A stretch of DNA of 64,000 nt. It comes from DASZQL01 sp964391865 (GTDB taxonomy: Bacteria; Planctomycetota; Phycisphaerae; Phycisphaerales; UBA1924). The notes beneath the pieces are model-generated. The model was given only the letters and a program-made list of their open reading frames with translations. It had not been told where the DNA came from and searched no databases. Made by a program: the position numbers and the translations under genes. This document shows positions 1-8,111 of this stretch, one piece after another; position 1 is the stretch's first letter, and each line of letters starts with the position of its first letter. The DNA lies in the NCBI GenBank assembly GCA_964391865.1, contig CAYMNQ010000001.1:1-64000 (forward strand), given 5' to 3'.

Positions 1-54
1 GTTTTAGCCATGCCGCCAGCGTTCAATCTGAGCCAGGATCAAACTCTTCAATTG
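1..54 (-). rRNA. rrs: 16S ribosomal RNA, 5' end only (partial)
   Basis: The reverse complement contains AGAGTTTGATCCTGGCTCAG followed by ATTGAACGCTGGCGGCATGG, the universally conserved 5' end of bacterial 16S rRNA. Only about 54 nt lie in the window; the gene continues to the left. The mature 5' end is estimated from the conserved position a few bases before AGAGTTTGAT. It lies downstream of comF on the same strand and has its own promoter. Confidence 0.97.
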
Positions 55-562
55 AAATCCGTTGATCCATCAGGCCGAAGCCCGATGGCAGTCTTCGAAT
101 GAAGTGTTGACCTGCTAAACGGCCCCGTTCGGGGCCGCCGGTCACCGACAGACTTGCGTCCATCGGCTCTCTCGAATGGCAAATTCGAGAGGCATAAATT
201 CGTCTCAAAATCATTGTCTTCCGGTCGGCCGAAGCCGACCAGGGGCAAATGAAAATGTGAGCAGGCTGAAAAGCTGTGATACTTTCAGCCTCGCTTCTCC
301 AGCACCAGAAACCAGCGACGGTATTCGAGCCCGAAGGCTCTATCTGGTGCCGCACATTCTCGTGGCAACCAACTGTTCACTTTTCAAGGAGCTGTTCGGG
401 TATTGGCGTCACGCCGATACTCGACCCCATCGGGCAAAGACCCGAGTGGGGAGGGAAAGGATACCCGGAATCGCCGCGTTGTCAAGCCGCTGGGTCTTCA
501 ACCCGGTCGGATTCGGACGGCTTGTTGAAAAGTCGGTGAAAAGGTGCGTTTTCACGCTGTTC
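55..562 (-). other. rRNA leader and upstream region, no protein gene
   Basis: About 500 nt between the 3' end of comF and the 16S 5' end. It holds the rRNA promoter (458-485) and a transcribed leader of roughly 400 nt. Short reading frames here lack any recognisable product. Near 537-556 the minus strand has a GTGAAAA/TTTTCAC inverted repeat that could end the comF transcript, but the evidence is weak. Confidence 0.6.
458..485 (-). promoter_or_regulatory. rRNA operon promoter (sigma70 type)
   Basis: On the minus strand there is a perfect -35 TTGACA (485-480), a 16-nt spacer and a -10 TATCCT (463-458), followed by a GC-poor start region. Transcription would begin near 451 and run into the 16S gene. 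The same TTGACA-N16 layout is seen before rpsJ and before the PEP-CTERM gene. Confidence 0.7.
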
Positions 563-1453
563 TCACGGCTTGTTGGGGTTGGTCATTCCGACCGTGGTGG
601 TCCGTCGGTTCGAATCCGGGGTCACGGCGAGCGTGCAGGCCCAGACCGCTGACGGGGGATGCGGCGCACGGGCGAGGGCGCGGGCGGCGGCGCGCATGGT
701 GGCGCCGGTGGTCATCACGTCATCAACGAGCAGCACATGCTTGCCGCGCAGATCGCGCGTGCGGCGCGGGCGCATCACGCGCGCGACATTGCGTGATCGA
801 TCGCTCGGCGCGACGGCTCGCTGGCTCGGGCCGTGCTTGCGCGCCAGCGCGTCGATGACGGGCGCGCCGAGTTCACGCGCGGCGCCCACGGCGATGACGC
901 GAGAGTGGTCGATGCCGCGCGCGAGCCGGCGGAGCAGCGACATCGGCACGGGGACAATCACGACGTGCGCGGTGTCGAAGCCGCCGGCGCCGACGCGGCG
1001 CACCTGCGCACCGAGCAGCCGGCCCAAGCGCAGGCCGAGGGCGCGCCATCGCGTGAACTTCACTTCGGTGATCCACTCGGAGAGGGGCGGCTCGTACGAG
1101 CCCAGCCGCACGCATCGCGACCATGGGAAGCGGCGGCCCCGGCAGAGCGCGCAGCCGAACTCGTCGGCTTCGAAGAGGCCGACGGTGGCGCCGCAGCGGT
1201 CGCAGAAGTCGCCCGGGACGTCGGCGTGCCAGCCGGCCGCGGCGGCGCGCTCGTCGAGCGGCGGAGCGATCGGGTCGAGCCACGCGTGCTCGAACTCGCG
1301 CCAGTATTCGGCGAGGCGTGAGGGGGACGCGGCGGATTCCGCGAGATGCAGCGGGGAATCGGGCGCGCGGGCGATCGCGGCGGCCGCGTCGGGCTCGGCC
1401 TGTTCGAGCGGCTTCGGTGGCCAGAGGAACGCCGGACGCGGGGGCTCGGGCAT
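563..1453 (-). CDS. ComF-family phosphoribosyltransferase-like protein
   Basis: 296 residues with the ComF/GntX layout. A four-cysteine zinc site (CDRC at 84-87, CALC at 101-104) is followed by a type I phosphoribosyltransferase domain with the PRPP-binding motif VLLVDDVMTTGAT at about 240-252. The family is linked to DNA uptake in competent bacteria, but most members have no proven substrate. The first ~75 residues are Pro/Ala-rich and unlike the family. The start lies 4 nt from the stop of the upstream isomerase gene, so the two are probably co-transcribed. The family assignment is secure; the function is not. Confidence 0.85.
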   Translation of the reverse strand: MPEPPRPAFLWPPKPLEQAEPDAAAAIARAPDSPLHLAESAASPSRLAEYWREFEHAWLDPIAPPLDERAAAAGWHADVPGDFCDRCGATVGLFEADEFGCALCRGRRFPWSRCVRLGSYEPPLSEWITEVKFTRWRALGLRLGRLLGAQVRRVGAGGFDTAHVVIVPVPMSLLRRLARGIDHSRVIAVGAARELGAPVIDALARKHGPSQRAVAPSDRSRNVARVMRPRRTRDLRGKHVLLVDDVMTTGATMRAAARALARAPHPPSAVWACTLAVTPDSNRRTTTVGMTNPNKP

Positions 1454-1457
1454 CGCG

Positions 1458-2288
1458 CTAGTCTCCGATGGCGCAGGCGTCGGCGACGCGCGCGCCGAGA
1501 CCGGCGGCGGCGAGCGACTCGATCTCGCCCTCGGGGTAGAAGACTTCGAGCATGCAGTAGACGTCGAGCTTCGAGCCGCGGATGGCGCGGGCGGCGGCGG
1601 TCCAGTTGATCGTGCCGTCGCCGATCATGCGGTGGTTGTCGTCCTTCGCGTTGTTGTCGTGGATGTGCAGGTACGCGATGGCCGGGGCGCACGCCTCGAT
1701 GAGCGTGGGCACGTCGCCCACCATGTGCGCGTGCCCGGTGTCGAAGCACATGCGGAGGCGCGGCGAGCCGATGGCGAGAATGCGGCGGGCGAGGGCGATG
1801 GGGTCGTGCCCCAGATAGAACATGCGCGGGAGGTTCTCGACGAGGAACGTGACGCTGCGGCGTTCGCCGACATCGGCGAGGCGTTTGAGGAAATCATCGA
1901 GGTACGCCCATCGCTGTTCCTGCAGGGCGTTCGCTTCATCGGTGTGCAGCGTGCGGTACCCGGGGAGATTGGCGGCGGGGTGGACGACCGCCATGTCGCA
2001 GCCGAGGTCGCGGGCGAGTTGGGCTTCATCGTCGTAGAGGCGGAGGCATTGGGCGCGCTGCGCGCCGTCGGGGCTGGAGGGGTCGATGAGCTCGCCGAAG
2101 GCGGCGTGCATGGAGTCGAAGCGCATGCCGGCGTCGCGGACGATCTCGTTCGCTTCGGCGACGGTGGGCGGCTTGTTGAGGTTCCGGTAGAACTGGGCCG
2201 AGCCGCAGCCGAGCGCGCGGTAGGCGCGGAGATACCGCGCGGGATCGAACTCGAAACCGAATGGGATCACCGTGCTGAGTCGGCGCAT
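1458..2288 (-). CDS. sugar phosphate isomerase/epimerase, xylose-isomerase-like TIM barrel
   Basis: 276 residues of the AP-endonuclease-2/xylose-isomerase-like TIM barrel family. Expected metal-site segments are present: VENLPR (Glu151), FDTGHAH (Asp183, His186), YLHIHDN (His208/His210). Members isomerise or epimerise sugars or act on inositol; the substrate cannot be read from sequence. The start is preceded by a purine-rich CCAGGGG. It is followed almost directly by comF. The family is abundant in planctomycetes. Confidence 0.8.
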   Translation of the reverse strand: MRRLSTVIPFGFEFDPARYLRAYRALGCGSAQFYRNLNKPPTVAEANEIVRDAGMRFDSMHAAFGELIDPSSPDGAQRAQCLRLYDDEAQLARDLGCDMAVVHPAANLPGYRTLHTDEANALQEQRWAYLDDFLKRLADVGERRSVTFLVENLPRMFYLGHDPIALARRILAIGSPRLRMCFDTGHAHMVGDVPTLIEACAPAIAYLHIHDNNAKDDNHRMIGDGTINWTAAARAIRGSKLDVYCMLEVFYPEGEIESLAAAGLGARVADACAIGD

Positions 2289-2396
2289 GCGGGCCCCTGG
2301 CCTTTCTCACATGTGGGCGCGCGTCGCGGCGCGACCGTCATGATTCCTCCGGGGGAACTCTACACCAGATCCGATGAGATTGCCTAGCGAAATCGC

Positions 2397-3461
2397 TCAA
2401 TCGCCGATGTTGGGTGCGAGCATGCGGCGGACGAGCGTGGCGCGTTCGATGCGGCGGGCGGCCTGGTCCATCTCGCGGCCGAGCGCGCGCTGCAGATGCG
2501 AAGGCTGGGTGAGAATGATAAGGCGCGTGACTTGTTCGAGGCTGATGGCATCGAGCAAGCCGATGACGACCCCGAGCCGAACGGCGCTGAGGAGTTCGAG
2601 CGCTTCATCGGACTTGAGCAGGCGCGCGTGGCGGAGCGTGCCGAGAGCGCGGAAGACTCGGTCCTCGACGACGACGCGGCGTTTGTCGAGGAGCGCGCGG
2701 CGGGCGATGCGTTCGTACTCGATGACCTTGGGGATGATGTTCTGCTCGAAGCCGTGGAGGATGTCGTGCTCGCTGCGGCCGAGGGTGGTCTGGTTGCTGA
2801 TCTGATAGAAGTCCCCCACCGCTTCGGAGCCTTCGCCGTAGAACCCGCGGACGGCGAGGCTCATTCCCTTGGCGGCGTTGCGGACCTTGTCGATCTCGCC
2901 CGAGAGTTTCAGCCCCGGCAGGTGCATCATGACCGAGACGCGGATGCCGGTGCCGATGTTGGTGGGACAGGCGGTGAGGTAGCCGAAGCGTGAAGAGAAG
3001 GCGTAATCGGCGTGGGATTCGATGCGGTCGTCCACCTCGTTGATCTGCGCGAACGCGTCGCCCAGCGCGAGCCCGGCGCGCATCACCTGGATGCGGAGGT
3101 GATCTTCCTCGTTCACCATGATCGCGAGGCGCTCATCGGGCACGGAGACGACGACGGCGCGCGGCTCCTCGCCCTTCGCGTGCTGGCGAGAGATGAGATG
3201 CCGCTCGGCGAGCACCTGGCGTTCGAGCGAGGGGACATCGCCCAGTTCGATCCACGCGACGCGCGGGGCGAGCCCGGCGCGCATGATGTGGCGCTCGGCG
3301 AGTTCGAGCACCTGGCGGCGGTCTTCGCGCTTGGCGCGGTTGGGGAAGGGGAAGCCGGCGAAGTTGCGCGCGAATCGGACGCGCGAGGAGATGACGACGT
3401 CGCCCGCGTTGCCGTCGGTGCGGGACCACTCGGCGTGCTCTCCGAGGCCGATGGTGCTCAT
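2397..3461 (-). CDS. mcsB: protein arginine kinase McsB
   Basis: 354 residues, the normal length of McsB, a guanido-kinase-fold enzyme that phosphorylates arginine on proteins. Recognisable segments are SSRVRFARN near residue 25, NEEDHLRIQ at 117-125 (the catalytic-site loop) and TACPTNIGTG at 163-172 with the conserved Cys165. In Firmicutes McsB marks proteins for ClpCP. It overlaps the end of mcsA by four bases, so the two are translationally coupled. Neither ctsR nor clpC is next to it, unlike the Bacillus arrangement. Confidence 0.93.
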   Translation of the reverse strand: MSTIGLGEHAEWSRTDGNAGDVVISSRVRFARNFAGFPFPNRAKREDRRQVLELAERHIMRAGLAPRVAWIELGDVPSLERQVLAERHLISRQHAKGEEPRAVVVSVPDERLAIMVNEEDHLRIQVMRAGLALGDAFAQINEVDDRIESHADYAFSSRFGYLTACPTNIGTGIRVSVMMHLPGLKLSGEIDKVRNAAKGMSLAVRGFYGEGSEAVGDFYQISNQTTLGRSEHDILHGFEQNIIPKVIEYERIARRALLDKRRVVVEDRVFRALGTLRHARLLKSDEALELLSAVRLGVVIGLLDAISLEQVTRLIILTQPSHLQRALGREMDQAARRIERATLVRRMLAPNIGD

Positions 3462-4060
3462 CGGCGCGGCCCCCCCGCGCTGCCACCCGCTGCGGGCGGT
3501 TCGCCGCCGAGTGGCTCGGCGCTGCCGGATGACGGTTCGTCGATGTGCATGAGTTGATCGCGCAGGCGGGCGGCGCGCTCGTACTGCTCGGCGGCGACGG
3601 CGTCGACGAGTTGCTTGCGCAGCGCGGCGATGCGCTCGTGGCGTTCCTCGCAGTGCCCCGCGCGCGAGGGGGTCTTTCCGGCGTGATGCGTGCCGCCCTC
3701 GTGGGCGCGTTCGAGGAGCGGGCCGAGGGAGGCTTCAAAGGCCTTGTAGCAGTCGGCGCAGCCGAGGAGGCCCGACTGGCGGAACTCGGCAAAGGTGAGC
3801 CCGCAGCCGGGACAGCCGGCGGGTTTCGCGGGAACGACGGGCGTTTGGCCGATCGGCATCGGAGGCGTTGGCGTCGGCGCGGCGGCCTGCGCGACGACGA
3901 ACTGCTTGATGACGTCGTTCAGCGAGGGGGGCGTGGGCACTTTGATGCCGCTTTCGCGCGCGCACGATTCGCACAGGTGTTTCTCCACCTGCTTGCCGTT
4001 GCGGATGACCATCTCGTGGACGGTGGCCTCGCGGTCGCAGTGATCGCACTTGCGTTTCAT
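3458..4060 (-). CDS. mcsA: McsA-like zinc-finger/UVR-motif protein, activator of McsB
   Basis: 200 residues. Two treble-clef-type zinc sites are visible: CDHC plus CESC near the N terminus, then CPGC plus CADC. A C-terminal UvrB/UvrC motif (about ALRKQLVDAVAAEQYERAAR) follows. This is the McsA layout; McsA binds and activates McsB. I chose the ATG at 4060 because the protein homology begins there (MKRKCDHC) and a TACACT -10 element lies 9 nt upstream at 4070-4075, so an upstream ATG at 4099 would precede the promoter. It overlaps mcsB by 4 bp. Confidence 0.9.
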   Translation of the reverse strand: MKRKCDHCDREATVHEMVIRNGKQVEKHLCESCARESGIKVPTPPSLNDVIKQFVVAQAAAPTPTPPMPIGQTPVVPAKPAGCPGCGLTFAEFRQSGLLGCADCYKAFEASLGPLLERAHEGGTHHAGKTPSRAGHCEERHERIAALRKQLVDAVAAEQYERAARLRDQLMHIDEPSSGSAEPLGGEPPAAGGSAGGPRR

Positions 4061-4069
4061 GCCGGTGGG

Positions 4070-4075
4070 AGTGTA
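4070..4075 (-). promoter_or_regulatory. -10 element of mcsA-mcsB, leaderless type
   Basis: TACACT on the minus strand ends 9 nt before the mcsA ATG. There is no Shine-Dalgarno in the 9-nt gap. The expected transcription start falls on or next to the start codon. Confidence 0.5.
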
Positions 4076-4138
4076 GCGCGGGGCGCAAGCGGAGAGCAAG
4101 ATGGGCTGTTCGCCCCGACCGCGTGGAGCAACGCGGCG

Positions 4139-4993
4139 TCACAAGATCCGTTGAATCTGCGCAAGGGTTCGGAGCAGGCTCGGCACCTGCGCGAGCGGGA
4201 GCATGGTGCTGGCGTCGCTGCGGGCGTTTTCAGGGTCGGGGTGGCATTCGAGGAAGACGGCGTGAACTCCGGCGGCGACGGCGGCGCGGGCGAGCATGGG
4301 GACGCGCTCGCGGCGGCCGCCCGTGGTCGCGGTGAGGCCCGGCAGCTGCGCGGAGTGGGTGGCGTCAAAGCAGACGGGGGGTGAACCGGCTTGGCCGCAG
4401 TCGAGTTCCATGAGGTCGCCGACGCCGATGAAGTCATTGACGAGCCGGTGGTAGCCAAAGAACGTGCCGCGCTCGGTGAGGATGACGTTCGTGCAGCCGG
4501 CGGCGCCGAGTTTGTTGACGGGGCCGATCATCTCCTCCGGAGAGAGGAATTGGCCCTTCTTGACGTTGACGGCGCGCTGGTGAGCAGCGGCGGCACGGCC
4601 GGCGGCGACGAGCAGGTCTGTTTGCCGGCAGAGGAACGCGGGGATTTGAAGGATGTCGACGACCTCGGCGGCGGGGGCCGCGTGGGCGGGTTCGTGAATG
4701 TCGGTCGTGACGGGGACGCGGAACTCGTGCCGGATGCGGGCGAGCTCGGAGAGGCCGTCCGAGGCACCGGGGCCACGGGGGCTGGTGACGCTGGTGCGGT
4801 TGGCTTTGTCGAAGCTGGCTTTGAAGATGAATGGCAGGTTGAGTTCGGCACAGGCATCGCGCAGAGTCCGCGCGATGAGGGTGGTCGTGTCGGGGGATTC
4901 GAGGACGCAGGGTCCTGCGATGATGGCGAGGGGCTGCCCCGCACCGATGGCGAACGATTTATCGGGTCCGGCGATGATGGCGGTTCTGGGCAT
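4139..4993 (-). CDS. kdsA: 3-deoxy-8-phosphooctulonate (KDO-8-P) synthase
   Basis: 284 residues; condenses phosphoenolpyruvate with arabinose-5-phosphate to KDO-8-phosphate for lipopolysaccharide. Family motifs include AGPCVLES (27-33), FKASFDKANRTS (57-68) and TTDIHEP. The Cys in AGPC, the His in CFDATHSAQ, the Glu in FLECHPDP and an Asp in ARSDAS match the ligands of the metal-dependent (class II) KdsA enzymes rather than the metal-free E. coli type, which has Asn at the Cys position. The usual GYNN segment reads GYHR here. The protein implies an outer membrane with LPS. Confidence 0.92.
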   Translation of the reverse strand: MPRTAIIAGPDKSFAIGAGQPLAIIAGPCVLESPDTTTLIARTLRDACAELNLPFIFKASFDKANRTSVTSPRGPGASDGLSELARIRHEFRVPVTTDIHEPAHAAPAAEVVDILQIPAFLCRQTDLLVAAGRAAAAHQRAVNVKKGQFLSPEEMIGPVNKLGAAGCTNVILTERGTFFGYHRLVNDFIGVGDLMELDCGQAGSPPVCFDATHSAQLPGLTATTGGRRERVPMLARAAVAAGVHAVFLECHPDPENARSDASTMLPLAQVPSLLRTLAQIQRIL

Positions 4994-5201
4994 CGTGGGG
5001 GTTCATCCGGGCGGGCCGCGTCCGCGAATACAGGGCGAGAGACCGGGGTCCGAACGGCGGCGCGCGGGTTCTATCGTAGCCGGGACGCGGCGGACACCGG
5101 TTGCAACAGTTCGGTTCACGGGACGTATGGAACTGTCGATATCGCAAGGCACACGGCGTCCGCACCATGACGTGTGAAAGATGTTGGGAGGGGTCCTCTG
5201 T

Positions 5202-5999
5202 ATGACCGCCATGCCGCGCGAGCCCGAGGCGTTTGCCGAAGTTGTGACGGAGATGCTGCGCCGGCTGAAGCCGGAGCTCGATGTCACGCTCACCGGGCCG
5301 ACCGAGTTGATCGTGAACGGGCGGCGGCTGGACCTCGAGAACCTCTACCGGCTGGTGGCGACGGACGAGGGCCGCGGGGTGGAGATCGTCGAGCAGTACC
5401 TCGATCATTTGTTTGACGAGAACACGTTCTCGGTGAACTCGATGCCGTGGGAGTTGGCGCGGCTGCGGATCATGCCGCGGATCCAGCCGACGTCGATCTT
5501 TCAGCATTTGTCGCGCGAGCTCGTGGCGCACGTGCCGTATGTGAACGACACGGTGATCGTGTTCGTGATCGACATGCCGCACATGACGGTGAGCGTGACG
5601 ACGGAGCAGATGGTGCGCTGGGGGCGGACGGCGGAGGAGCTGGACGAACTCGCCCGCGCGAACCTGACGCAGTACACGCCCGAGCTCGAATTCCGCTCGA
5701 TGGACTCGCAGGAGGGCGGCCGGGCGATGGTGCTCTCAATCCAGGACGGCTACGACGCGGCGCGGCTGCTGCTCGACAGCCTGTACCCGAGCCTGGCGCC
5801 GCACATGCACGGCGACTTTCTCGTGGCGACCCCGTCGCGCGACATGTTCCTCGCGATCAGCCCGGACCCGGACGGGTTCGTGAAGCGCGTGAAGGACCGC
5901 GTGGACCATGACTTCTCGCGCTTGCCCTATCCCATCACGCCGCGGCTGTTCTATGTGACGCGCGACGGCGTGGCGGGGACGGAGGGGTTGGCGGCGTAG
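5202..5999 (+). CDS. DUF1444 (YtpQ-like) family protein
   Basis: 265 residues. The sequence resembles the DUF1444/YtpQ family (UPF0354 in bacilli): a mixed alpha/beta protein with VNGRRLDLENLYR near the N terminus and IVFVIDMPHMTVSVT in the middle. No signal peptide or membrane segment is seen, so it is cytosolic. The ATG at 5202 is preferred over 5181 because GGGAGGGG lies about 10 nt upstream of it. The biochemical role of the family is unknown. Confidence 0.7.
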   Translation: MTAMPREPEAFAEVVTEMLRRLKPELDVTLTGPTELIVNGRRLDLENLYRLVATDEGRGVEIVEQYLDHLFDENTFSVNSMPWELARLRIMPRIQPTSIFQHLSRELVAHVPYVNDTVIVFVIDMPHMTVSVTTEQMVRWGRTAEELDELARANLTQYTPELEFRSMDSQEGGRAMVLSIQDGYDAARLLLDSLYPSLAPHMHGDFLVATPSRDMFLAISPDPDGFVKRVKDRVDHDFSRLPYPITPRLFYVTRDGVAGTEGLAA

Positions 6000-6004
6000 G
6001 GGAA

Positions 6005-6129
6005 GGCATCAAGCCACCTAGGCATCAAGGCATCGAGTGAAAGGCACCGCGCGTTGGGCGTTGGTCGCCGGCGGCTATGCTTGCCGCATTGTGCCTGTCT
6101 TTTACTTGATGGCCTTGGTGCCTTGATGC
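6005..6129. repeat. inverted pair of octamer repeats flanking the trpG promoter
   Basis: Left arm 6005-6036 has repeats of GGCATCAA; right arm 6103-6129 has the reverse complement TTGATGCC/TTGATGGCC. The arms enclose the GCGGC-TATGCT-T-GCCGC element (6071-6087). The right arm runs into the trpG start: the ATG at 6126 is the ATG inside the last TTGATGCC copy. Confidence 0.6.
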
Positions 6130-6761
6130 CTGTCCTCCTCATCGACAATTACGACTCGTTCACATTCAACCTCGTGCAGCGGATCGGGGAGCTTGATGCT
6201 TCGATCGATCTGCGGGTGGTGCGGAACGACCGGATCACTGCGGCTGAGGCGCTGGAGATGTCGCCGTCGCAGGTGATCGTGTCGCCCGGGCCATGCTCGC
6301 CGACGGAGGCGGGGGTGTCGAACGAGATCGTGCGCGCGTTCGCGGGGCGCGTGCCGGTGCTGGGCGTGTGCCTGGGGCATCAGTGCATCGGGTTCTCGAA
6401 CGGCATGACCGTCACGCGGCACACGAAGATCATGCACGGCAAGACGAGCGAGATTCATCACGATGGGGAGGGCATCTACCGCGGCGTCCCCAACCCCTTC
6501 ACCGCGACGCGGTATCACAGTCTTGTGGTGCTGCCCGAGACGGTGCCGGCGGGTTGGATCGTGTCGTCGTGGGCTTTCGACACGCTGGATGATGGGCGCG
6601 AGGTGAAGGTGGTGATGGGGCTGCGGCGAGCGGGCGCGCCGGGCGAGGCGCCGCTGGAGGGCGTGCAGTATCACCCGGAGAGTTTTCTGACGGTCGAGGG
6701 GCCGAAGCTGCTGGCGAATTTTCTCGGGCTGCCGGCGCCGCTGATCGCGGGCGTTCGTTGA
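6126..6761 (+). CDS. trpG: glutamine amidotransferase component of anthranilate/aminodeoxychorismate synthase
   Basis: 211 residues, the usual length for TrpG/PabA. The class I glutaminase triad is visible: Cys in GVCLGHQCIG, and His and Glu in QYHPESFLT. It starts with the standard VLLIDNYDSFTFNLVQ. It releases ammonia from glutamine for the chorismate-using partner (TrpE or PabB), which is not in the window, so TrpG and PabA cannot be told apart. The ATG at 6126 fits the family start and lies inside an octamer repeat. No Shine-Dalgarno is evident. It overlaps nothing upstream. Confidence 0.92.
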   Translation: MPVLLIDNYDSFTFNLVQRIGELDASIDLRVVRNDRITAAEALEMSPSQVIVSPGPCSPTEAGVSNEIVRAFAGRVPVLGVCLGHQCIGFSNGMTVTRHTKIMHGKTSEIHHDGEGIYRGVPNPFTATRYHSLVVLPETVPAGWIVSSWAFDTLDDGREVKVVMGLRRAGAPGEAPLEGVQYHPESFLTVEGPKLLANFLGLPAPLIAGVR

Positions 6762-6786
6762 GCGCGATCGGCGCGGGGCGTACACT
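6758..6786 (+). promoter_or_regulatory. promoter of the 6794 gene, TTGAGC-N17-TACACT
   Basis: -35 TTGAGC (6758-6763) overlaps the trpG stop codon; after 17 nt comes TACACT (6781-6786), ending 7 nt before the ATG at 6794. The spacing is ideal for sigma70 and leaves essentially no leader. Confidence 0.55.
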
Positions 6787-6793
6787 GCTGCGC

Positions 6794-7210
6794 ATGACGA
6801 CGACTTCGACGACGGGCAATCCATCGATGGCGCGGGGCATGCTGGCGGAGGCGGGCGCGGGGACGATCGTCTTCGCGGTGCCGGGGACGGACTATCAGCT
6901 GCACCTGGGCGTGAGCGGGCCGCTAGGCACGCATGTGGGGAAGCGGCTGGTCGGCACGATCCGGGTGCAGGCGCGGCGCGTCGATGTCGTGAAAACGGGG
7001 GGGCGGTACATCGAGCCGGTGATGGGGCGACCGCGGCGGATTCAGGGCGATGTGATCGCGGTGAACACGAGCGCGAATGAGATCACGGTCGAAGCGGCGG
7101 TGCCGATCGTGGCGAAGCTCGATGCGCGGCAGCGCGCGGAGTCGTTCCGCGTGGGGGATTTCGTGGCGTTTGATGCGACGCCCGGCGCGATGTTTGTGCC
7201 GGGGGCGTGA
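6794..7210 (+). CDS. conserved hypothetical protein, beta-rich
   Basis: 138 residues with no family I can name confidently. It is rich in predicted beta strands (for example TIVFAVPGTDYQLHLGV and IRVQARRVDVVKTGGRYIEPV), with an RPRRIQGDVIAV segment that reads like an OB- or SH3-like barrel. No signal peptide or membrane helix. The ATG at 6794 is chosen because a good promoter (6758-6786) ends 7 nt before it; an in-frame start at 6758 would lie inside that promoter. Cytosolic; role unknown. Confidence 0.65.
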   Translation: MTTTSTTGNPSMARGMLAEAGAGTIVFAVPGTDYQLHLGVSGPLGTHVGKRLVGTIRVQARRVDVVKTGGRYIEPVMGRPRRIQGDVIAVNTSANEITVEAAVPIVAKLDARQRAESFRVGDFVAFDATPGAMFVPGA

Positions 7211-7309
7211 AACGACTTGTGCGGCGCGACATTGAGTGGCCGCGGGTCGCGCAACTATTACGACGAAGCCGGAGAAGCACTGACCTGAGGACAGGCCAGT
7301 AGCACGACA

Positions 7310-8020
7310 TCATTCGGCTTTCACGCGGTTGCGGATTTCGCCGAGACCTTCGATGGAGACGGTCACTTCGTCGCCGTCCTTCAGGTATCGCGGCGGGGTG
7401 CGCGACATGCCCACGCCGCTGGGCGTCCCGGTGAGGATCACCGTGCCGGGGAGGAGCGTGGTGCCCTTCGAGAGTTCGGCGATGAGGTACGCGATGGAGA
7501 AGATCATCTCGCCCGTGCTTGCGGACTGGACGGTTTCTCCATTGAGTTTGGTTTCGAGCTTGAGTGCCTGCGGGTCGCGGATTTCGTTCGTCGGCGTGAC
7601 GCGCGGGCCGAGGGGGCAGAAGGTGTCGAAGCTCTTGCCGCGGCAGAACTGCCCGCCGCTGCCCTGCTTCTGCCACCAGCGGGCGGAGACGTCGTTGGCG
7701 ATGCAGTAGCCGAGGACGTGCTCGAGCGCGCGGCCCTGCTCCACATCGCGCGCGGCGGAGCCGATGATGACGGCGAGTTCGCCCTCGTAGTCCACCTGCT
7801 CCTTGTCCTGGCACACTCTCGGGATGACGATCGCGTCGCCCGAGAGGATGGCGCTGAAGGGGTTCTTGGTGAAGTACATCGGGCGGTCGGGGACTTCGGC
7901 GCCCTGCTCTTTCGCGTGCTCGGCGTAGTTGCGGCCGATGCCGATGATGTGCCGGAGCGGGAGCGGCGAGCCGGAGGGCAGCGCGACGGCGAGGCCCGTT
8001 TCGGTGCGGGTGAGATTCAT
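7310..8020 (-). CDS. fumarylacetoacetate hydrolase (FAH) family protein
   Basis: 236 residues. The FAH-fold signature is clear: HIIGIGRNYAEHAKE, MYFTKNP, VDYEGELAVIIG (metal-binding Glu residues), and TGTPSGVG near the C terminus. Members cleave C-C bonds in beta-diketo acids or decarboxylate oxaloacetate; the exact substrate cannot be told. A TACACT -10 (8028-8033) ends 7 nt before the ATG. Confidence 0.88.
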   Translation of the reverse strand: MNLTRTETGLAVALPSGSPLPLRHIIGIGRNYAEHAKEQGAEVPDRPMYFTKNPFSAILSGDAIVIPRVCQDKEQVDYEGELAVIIGSAARDVEQGRALEHVLGYCIANDVSARWWQKQGSGGQFCRGKSFDTFCPLGPRVTPTNEIRDPQALKLETKLNGETVQSASTGEMIFSIAYLIAELSKGTTLLPGTVILTGTPSGVGMSRTPPRYLKDGDEVTVSIEGLGEIRNRVKAE

Positions 8021-8027
8021 GGGGCGG

Positions 8028-8033
8028 AGTGTA
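8028..8033 (-). promoter_or_regulatory. -10 element of FAH-family gene, leaderless type
   Basis: TACACT on the minus strand, 7 nt before the ATG at 8020. No convincing -35 TTGACA lies 16-18 nt upstream and no Shine-Dalgarno fits in the gap. Confidence 0.5.
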
Positions 8034-8063
8034 GCGGGACGCGGTGAGCTTCAGTCGCGTGGA

Positions 8064-8094
8064 GCACGCACACTCAGAGCCGTGTGCGTGCCAC
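8064..8094. repeat. 31-bp hairpin repeat, copy 1
   Basis: Arms GCACGCACAC (8064-8073) and GTGTGCGTGC (8082-8091) with loop TCAGAGCC. The whole 31 bp recurs, inverted, at 62926-62956. Copy 1 can also fold as GCCGTGTG (8079-8086) with CACACGGC (8092-8099). It sits just past the end of the large TPR-like gene. Confidence 0.8.
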
Positions 8095-8111
8095 ACGGCG
8101 GGGGTGATGCG

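Noticed and set aside
603..620. tRNA-like GGTTCGAATCC at the end of comF
   Set aside because: The flanking bases do not form a T stem or acceptor stem, and it lies inside comF.
570..2387. Long open frame on the plus strand across comF and the isomerase gene
   Set aside because: It is Arg/Ala-rich shadow coding opposite two well-supported genes; such frames arise from the high G+C codon bias.
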